A stretch of DNA of 46,828 nt from positions 1 to 46,828 of the forward strand of contig CAYQZD010000014.1 in the NCBI GenBank assembly GCA_964421875.1. The letters run 5' to 3'. A program made the position numbers and the translations under genes. The stretch is from CAYQZD01 sp964421875. GTDB lineage: Bacteria > Electryoneota > Tariuqbacteria > Tariuqbacterales > Tariuqbacteraceae. The notes below the pieces were generated by a model that saw only the letters and a list, made by a program, of their open reading frames with translations, was not told where the DNA came from and did no database searches. Of this stretch, positions 41,755 to 46,828 are shown piece after piece (position 1 is the first letter of the stretch; each line of letters begins with the position of its first letter).

Positions 41755-43224
41755 CTACTTCACCAACACCACTTTCCGCGTCTGCGTGAAATCCCCCGCC
41801 TGCAGGCGGGCAAAGTAAATTCCGCTGCCCAGTCCCGCTCCGTCGAAGGCGCGCCGGTGCGCCCCGGCGGGGAAACTGCCTTGCGCCAGGCGCGCCACTT
41901 CTTGACCCGCGATGTCGAACACCGACAGCGTAACATCGCTTGAAACCCGCAGTTCGAAAGCGATGACTGTCGCGGGATTGAAGGGATTGGGATAGGGAGG
42001 GTGGAGGGTGAAAATGATATATTCTAGACTATATGGCTTATTATTGATACTTGATAATGAATCACTATCAAGTTTAATTAAATATACATCATAATTTGCA
42101 GGTGAATTTATAAATGTATATCCTGCAATAATATATCCCCCATCAGGAGATTGAATAATACTGTTTCCATAGTCATCACCTGCTCTTCCTATAGTCTTCG
42201 TCCAGAGTGTATCACTATTGCTATCTGTCTTTATAAGATATATATCATAATATGGTGAAAAGGAGTCTGAGATTCCTGAAACTAAGTATCCTTCATCTGA
42301 AGTTTCTATAACGCTGTAACCATAGTCTTGTGAATCTGCACCATATGTTTTGCTCCAAATTGTGTCTCCATTGGAATTGGTTTTTATTAAATATACATCT
42401 CTTCTTCCTGCCCCAAAAGAACGAGTATTTCCAGTTATTATATATCCTCCATCTATTGTCCTTTTAACATCAGCGCCCCAATCATCGTGTATTCCACCGT
42501 ATGAACGAGACCATATTGAGTCACCATTTAAGTCAACCTTAATTAGGTACACATAACTTGAACCTGTTGAATCAAATTGTGCGGTTCCCACTACAACATA
42601 AGTGCTATCGGATGATTGACACATATTAAACGCTTTATCTAAATATTCATTGCCGCATATTCTTGTTTGAATCGTGTCACCATTATTGTCAGTTTTAATG
42701 AAATATATATTTGAACTGCTGCAGCTATCAACACACCATCCAGCAATTAAAAATCCTTCATCTATTGTTTGTCGTACACAGTTACCCTGATCCCATAAAT
42801 ACTTGCCATATGTTCGACTCCATAACTCATTACCTTCATTGTCGGTTCTTATTAAATACACATCCATGCTATAACCTGGATTAACACCATATATACCTCC
42901 TGTAATTACAAATCCACCATCTGAAGTTTTATGGATATCATTTCCATAAGCATCGTATCCTCCTCCATACATTTTAGTAAAAATAGTATCACCGTTACTA
43001 TTAGTTTTTATTAGATATACATTTCCCCAACCTATAGGTTCAGTAGATTTATTGAATCCTATTATAATATATTCGTTATTATTATACTGAATAATACGGG
43101 AACCCCTGTCGTCGTTTATTCCCCCATATGTCCTCGTCCACAGCGTATCCGGCGGCTGAATTTGTGCATAAACCGGCATTGTCGTCATAGCGGCGGCGAT
43201 GAGAACGATCAATATCCTGGGCAT
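41755..43224 (-). CDS. Secreted repeat (propeller-like) protein with type IX sorting domain, paralogue 2
   Basis: 489 aa, same architecture as the downstream gene. Signal peptide about 1-20 (ending VYAQ). Eight repeats, more regular than in paralogue 1 (TYGGINDDRGSRIIQ, KTSDGGFVITGGI, RTIDGGYIITGNT, ETSDEGYLVSGIS; each with VYLIKTNSNGDTI). The sorting signal is FTLHPPYPNPFNPATVIAFE ... LSVFDIAGQEVARLAQG ... SGIYFARLQAG ... KVVLVK. The middle of this gene (about 42010-43130) is much more AT-rich than its ends: the sorting-domain part is GC-rich and nearly identical to paralogue 1. That suggests the sorting domain was exchanged or corrected between copies. The ribosome-binding site is GGAGGAG. 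Confidence 0.85.
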   Translation of the reverse strand: MPRILIVLIAAAMTTMPVYAQIQPPDTLWTRTYGGINDDRGSRIIQYNNNEYIIIGFNKSTEPIGWGNVYLIKTNSNGDTIFTKMYGGGYDAYGNDIHKTSDGGFVITGGIYGVNPGYSMDVYLIRTDNEGNELWSRTYGKYLWDQGNCVRQTIDEGFLIAGWCVDSCSSSNIYFIKTDNNGDTIQTRICGNEYLDKAFNMCQSSDSTYVVVGTAQFDSTGSSYVYLIKVDLNGDSIWSRSYGGIHDDWGADVKRTIDGGYIITGNTRSFGAGRRDVYLIKTNSNGDTIWSKTYGADSQDYGYSVIETSDEGYLVSGISDSFSPYYDIYLIKTDSNSDTLWTKTIGRAGDDYGNSIIQSPDGGYIIAGYTFINSPANYDVYLIKLDSDSLSSINNKPYSLEYIIFTLHPPYPNPFNPATVIAFELRVSSDVTLSVFDIAGQEVARLAQGSFPAGAHRRAFDGAGLGSGIYFARLQAGDFTQTRKVVLVK

Positions 43225-43352
43225 TTTCTCCTCCGTAATTATTTTGCGGATATTTGGGCGGATTTCAATGATCCGTCCAATATTTTTTTAGCCGCCGGGC
43301 GCGGAGACCCGGCGGCACACCAGTCCCCAGCACCTAATCCCCAGCGCCTAAT
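43225..43352. repeat. Leader region with hairpins and heptamer array
   Basis: Counterpart of 41632-41754. CCGCCGGGCGCGGAGACCCGGCGG palindrome near 43292-43315. Heptamers CAGTCCC, CAGCACC, TAATCCC, CAGCGCC, TAATTTA (43321-43355) run through the stop codon of the dehydrogenase gene. Confidence 0.8.
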
Positions 43353-44900
43353 TTACCATTTTTCCGTTATCGACTTGCCCTGCAGGAACAGTCCCAGATA
43401 GTCCCGTCCTCCGGCTTTGCTGTCGGTGCCGGACATATTGAAACCCCCGAAGGGCTGCACTCCCACCAGCGCCCCGGTGCACTTGCGGTTGATGTAGAGG
43501 TTGCCGGTATGCAGTTTCTGGCGGGCGGTTTCGATGCGCTTCCTATCCTGGGAGATGAAGGCGCCGGTGAGGCCGTAAATCGTGCCGTTAGCGGCGGCGA
43601 TTCCCGCTTCGAAGCTGTCAACCTTGACCAGCGCGTTCACCGGCCCGAAGATTTCCTCCTGCGCCAGGCGGTCGTCCGGCTTTATCCCGCCGATAATAGT
43701 GGGCTTGATGAAATAACCTTTATCGCCCCAGCGTTCGCCGCCGCAGAGCAGTTCGCCTTCGCCCTTGCCGATTTCGATGTATTCCAGGATTTTGTTGAAA
43801 GCGGCCGCATCGATGACCGCGCCCTGGTGGTTAGCGGGATTGTCGGGAGGTCCGACTGTCAAAGCTTCGGCTCGCTTCACCAGCTTTTCAGCCAATGCGT
43901 CGTAAACGTCTTTATGGATGATGGTGCGGCTGCAGGCGGAACATTTCTGCCCCTGGAAACCGTAAGCCGCGGCGGTGACAGCGTCCGCGGCCATATCCAG
44001 GTCGGCGGTTTCATCGATGAACATAAAGTCCTTGCCGCCCATTTCCAGGATGGTGCGTTTAATCCAGATTTGCCCCGGCGACAGTTTCGCCGCCAGTTCG
44101 TGGATGCGCAAGCCCACTTCCATCGAGCCGGTGAAAGCGATGAGGCGGGTTTTGGGGTGCTGGACGATGGTGTCGCCGATAGCTCCGCCGGGACCGGGCA
44201 GGAAATTCAACACCCCGTCCGGCAGACCGGCTTCACGCATAATCTTGAAAAACTGATAGCCGATAGCCGGGGCGGTCGAAGCCGGTTTCAGCACCACCGT
44301 GTTGCCGGTCACCACCGCCGCAGTGGTCATACCGACCAGGATAGCGCAGGGGAAATTCCAGGGGGGAATCACCGCGCCCACTCCCAGCGGGAGGTATGTT
44401 AGCTCGTTATCTTCGCCGGGATAGGGGACCACTTCCTGCGTCCCGCCCCACCTCAGGGCTTCCCTGCCGTAAAATTCCAGGAAGTCGATGGCTTCCGCTA
44501 CATCGGCGTCGGCTTCGACCCAGTTCTTCGAAGTTTCCATCACCATCCAAGCCGCCATCTCCAGCCGCCGCTGGCGCAAAATGTGCCCCGCCTTGAACAG
44601 ATAGCGGGCTCGGTGTTCCGCCGGGGTCCATTTCCATTCTTCGAAGGTGTCGGCGGCGGTTTCAATCGCTTTGAGCGCCAGTTCCTTGGTGCCTTTGGCG
44701 AAGCTGCCGATGACTTGTTCAGGATTGGCGGGATTGATGGATTTGAATTTATCGATATCGACGATTTCCTTGTTGCCGATGACGATGGGGTATTCGCGCC
44801 CCAGCTCGGATTTGACTTTGGCTAAGGCTTTTTCCATCGCTTCCCGATTGGCGGGAACGGAAAAATCGGTTAGGGGACAGTTTTTGAAAGGCTCGACCAT
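43353..44900 (-). CDS. rocA: L-glutamate gamma-semialdehyde (1-pyrroline-5-carboxylate) dehydrogenase
   Basis: 515 aa, the length of RocA/PruA-type enzymes. Second step of proline breakdown: oxidises glutamate semialdehyde to glutamate with NAD+. The aldehyde dehydrogenase motifs are complete: PPWNFPCAI (Asn182), LKPASTAPAIG, FTGSMEVGLRI, the general base Glu286 in ILEMGGKD and the catalytic Cys320 in GQKCSACSR, then EEIFGPVNALVK and GGFNMSGTDSKAGGRDYL. The N-terminus (FKNCPLTDFSVPANREAMEK) is typical of the stand-alone pyrroline-carboxylate type. No proline dehydrogenase gene is adjacent. GGAGT precedes the ATG. Confidence 0.9.
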   Translation of the reverse strand: MVEPFKNCPLTDFSVPANREAMEKALAKVKSELGREYPIVIGNKEIVDIDKFKSINPANPEQVIGSFAKGTKELALKAIETAADTFEEWKWTPAEHRARYLFKAGHILRQRRLEMAAWMVMETSKNWVEADADVAEAIDFLEFYGREALRWGGTQEVVPYPGEDNELTYLPLGVGAVIPPWNFPCAILVGMTTAAVVTGNTVVLKPASTAPAIGYQFFKIMREAGLPDGVLNFLPGPGGAIGDTIVQHPKTRLIAFTGSMEVGLRIHELAAKLSPGQIWIKRTILEMGGKDFMFIDETADLDMAADAVTAAAYGFQGQKCSACSRTIIHKDVYDALAEKLVKRAEALTVGPPDNPANHQGAVIDAAAFNKILEYIEIGKGEGELLCGGERWGDKGYFIKPTIIGGIKPDDRLAQEEIFGPVNALVKVDSFEAGIAAANGTIYGLTGAFISQDRKRIETARQKLHTGNLYINRKCTGALVGVQPFGGFNMSGTDSKAGGRDYLGLFLQGKSITEKW

Positions 44901-45162
44901 TTTTTTACTCCATTACAGTATTTTGTGTATAAAATTTATCTTTTGTAACATAATAATATAGTAAATATTGGGGAAAGAGTAAAATTATCTCAAGAATTAG
45001 ATGAAATAAGAGACTTCAGATATAATTAGTTGTCTGTTATACAGTCATTCCGGCGCAGCCGGAATCCTTCCGGTAAAGAAAGATTCTGGTTCGCTTCGCA
45101 GCCAGAATGACGTATGCGCAGTGAATCGGTAAAGTATTTCTAAGCGATGATAATTAGCTATA
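44901..45162. other. Intergenic region with a dispersed repeat
   Basis: No gene. Apart from the TCATTCCGG repeat (45045-45112), the sequence is AT-rich and unremarkable. Confidence 0.6.
45045..45112 (+). repeat. Dispersed TCATTCCGG...GAATGACG repeat, full copy
   Basis: 68 bp. Palindromes TTCCGGCGCAGCCGGAA and ATTCTGGTTCGCTTCGCAGC...CAGAAT. Closest match is 33088-33155. Confidence 0.75.
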
Positions 45163-45191
45163 TTGACAATTTAGGAATTTATACCTATATT
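45163..45191 (+). promoter_or_regulatory. Promoter of the LVIVD-repeat gene
   Basis: TTGACA (45163-45168), 17-nt spacer, TATATT (45186-45191). Leader about 115 nt, ending in AAGGAG before the ATG at 45313. Confidence 0.75.
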
Positions 45192-45312
45192 GCATTAAAT
45201 AGGCTTATTACCACTATCCCTTCCGAATTAGAGCCTTCCGTTTATTAATATGGTTACATAATCTCCGGGGCAAGAATTTGCAGCTATGTAATTTCACAGA
45301 AGGAGACTTGAA

Positions 45313-46828
45313 ATGCGCCATAGAATTTTCCTGCTGTTAATACTAATTACACTACCCTTCACAATTTTCACCGCGCCGGTTCTGGGGCAGGGTTGGAATA
45401 TCAGTTTGACCGGCAGCCTCTACCGTATTATGACTTGCGCATACGATGTAGCTGTAGTTGGAAATTACGCCTATGTGGCGAATGGGGGCGCCCTATGGAT
45501 ATTAGAGATATCCGACCCCGCCAATCCCGTAGAAACCGGGTATTATCTAACACCGGATTGTGCGTGTGGAGTGGTCGTCATCGCGAATCGCGCGTATGTG
45601 GCGGACGGTTCTGGAGGTCTGCGGATAATCGATATTTCCAATCCCGCCGCACCATTCGAAGTCGGTCATTGTGTAGCGCCGAGGAGCACCGCCTGCGGCG
45701 TGGCTGTTTCCGGGGATTACGCGTGTATAGCGGATTATTACTGCTTGCGCATCGTCAATGTCTCTAATCCCTCGGCGCCTTTTGAAGTTGGGTTTTATGA
45801 CACGCCCGGTATATCGAGGCGTGTCGCGGTCAATGGGAATTACGCTTATGTAGCGGATAGCGATTCCGGTTTGCGGGTGATAAATGTTTCCAATCCAACC
45901 TCTCCCTTCGAAACGGGATATTACTGCACAACCGGGAGCACACAGGATGTACAGGTCAGAGGTAATTACGCTTATCTGGCGGATGGCGGAGTAGGGCTGG
46001 TTGTGGTGGACATCTCCAATCCCGCTTTACCTGTCGCGGTCGGGCAATGCAGTACTCAGACTTATGCTCATGGAGTAACGGTCGTTGGTAGTTACGCCTA
46101 TATAGCTGACGGGGGAGCCGGGCTGAAGATAATCGATGTTTCCAATCCCTCCGCGCCTTTCGAGGTAGGACATTGTTATCTGCCGAGTTCTGCGAAAAAG
46201 GTGGCGGTGTCCGGGGACTACGCCTATGTGGCGGATTATGGGGGTGGATTGCGGATAGTCGATGTTTCCAATCCCGCCCGCCCCGGTGAAACCGGATATT
46301 TCAACACGATGCATATTCGTAAGTCAACAATTAACGGTGATTTAGCCTTTCTTGCCTGTTGGGATAAAGGCTTGCGAATAGTCGATATCTCCAATCCGGC
46401 GGAACCGGTGGAAATTGGGTGTTATAACACTCCGGGAACTGCTTCCGATGTATCGGTCTCCGGGAATCACGCTTATGTTGCGGACGGACACGGCATACGG
46501 ATAATCGATGTTTCCAATCCTGTTAGTCCCTTCGAAGCTGCGTATTTTAGCGTACCCATCGGTTGAGTTAGTTATGCTTTGAATGTCGCAGTCTGCGGCG
46601 ATTATGCCTATGTGACGGATGAAGAGGAGGGTTTGTATATAGCGGATGTTTCTAATCCTGCGGTTCCAGTTGAAGTTGGGCGCTTAAGGTGTTATGCCAA
46701 TGATGTGGAGGTGTCAGGGGATTACGCTTATGTGGCTACTGGTGGCGGAAACAGAGGATTGAGTATCGCGAATATATCCAATCCCGCTAATCCGGTTATG
46801 ACCGGTTATTTTCATACTTCATATGAAG
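45313..46828 (+). CDS. Secreted LVIVD-repeat (beta-propeller-like) protein, interrupted by an in-frame TGA, runs off the end
   Basis: Signal peptide about 1-26 (ending VLGQ). Then nine LVIVD-type repeats of about 42 residues (GNYAYVADGG, LRIIDVSNPAAPFEVG) before a TGA at 46564-46566. The same frame stays open to the end of the window and encodes two more repeats (GDYAYVTDEEEGLYIADVSN and GDYAYVATGGGNRGLSIANI), so the TGA interrupts the gene rather than ending it. A C-terminal sorting domain is expected beyond the window. The linker holding the TGA is about four residues longer than in the other repeats. Explanations are a nonsense mutation, a sequencing error, or recoding. The ribosome-binding site is AAGGAG. 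Confidence 0.8.

Noticed and set aside
43290..43318. Intrinsic terminator after the dehydrogenase gene
   Set aside because: The strong palindrome is followed by an A-run, not a T-run, on the transcribed strand. It is better treated as a repeated hairpin.
43509..44402. 297-codon frame opposite the dehydrogenase gene
   Set aside because: Antisense shadow of a GC-rich conserved gene. No domain, signal or ribosome-binding site.
46564..46566. Genome-wide recoding of TGA to Trp or Gly
   Set aside because: Many genes here end in TGA at the expected length (for example 3327, 4260, 5569, 22266), and Trp is encoded by TGG.

Overview
The window looks like chromosomal DNA from an uncultured, probably anaerobic, Gram-negative bacterium of the FCB superphylum or a neighbouring candidate phylum. 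Seven secreted proteins carry the type IX (Por) C-terminal sorting domain (SPNPFN ... VYD..G..VA.L ... SGVYFARL ... K.LLVK). Lipoproteins have ordinary lipoboxes, and there is an outer-membrane-type beta-barrel protein. A SelA gene suggests use of selenocysteine. TGA is a normal stop in many genes here. The phylum cannot be named with confidence, and no type IX machinery gene lies in the window.

Layout: 0.3-2.3 kb holds a histidine kinase and a NarL-type regulator. 2.6-4.3 kb holds a TfoX-N-like protein, a small hypothetical gene, tRNA-Ala and tRNA-Gly, and a poorly coding AT-rich stretch. 4.4-9.8 kb holds a beta-barrel protein, an M28 peptidase, a small membrane protein, a lipoprotein hydrolase and an O-methyltransferase. 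9.9-13.0 kb holds two tRNA-Ser genes followed by an AT-rich fused nuclease-methyltransferase. 13.1-22.3 kb is a secretion region: three sorting-domain proteins, a stand-alone secreted domain protein, a duplicated lipoprotein pair and an orphan substrate-binding lipoprotein. 22.5-28.2 kb holds YceI, an RdhA/QueG-like corrinoid Fe-S protein, an NfeD-type protease, a VOC protein and SelA. 28.7-38.5 kb holds an FG-GAP secreted protein, a glycosyltransferase-TPR protein, a tight four-gene operon (SSS symporter, SpoU methyltransferase, CPBP protease, SpoIID protein) and a GxxExxY protein. 38.6-46.8 kb holds three more sorting-domain proteins, a pyrroline-5-carboxylate dehydrogenase and an LVIVD-repeat protein that runs off the end.

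Four secreted proteins share a roughly 110-residue beta-sandwich-like module, here called the PHNPP module. It sits between variable N-terminal domains and the sorting signal. A fifth copy stands alone and has a good sigma-54 promoter. The set looks like a modular kit for exported surface proteins.

The most unusual signal is in the repeats. Arrays of short units with a fixed 7-nt period (some 8 or 9 nt) but changing sequence recur in three places: directly after stop codons, in frame in the linker just before the sorting domain, and inside one strand of the sorting domain. There are also five copies of a MITE-like element of about 150 bp built from two hairpins, and several other palindromic dispersed repeats. 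Vegetative promoters are easy to read: the -35 and -10 boxes are repeatedly TTGACA and TATATT separated by exactly 17 nt.
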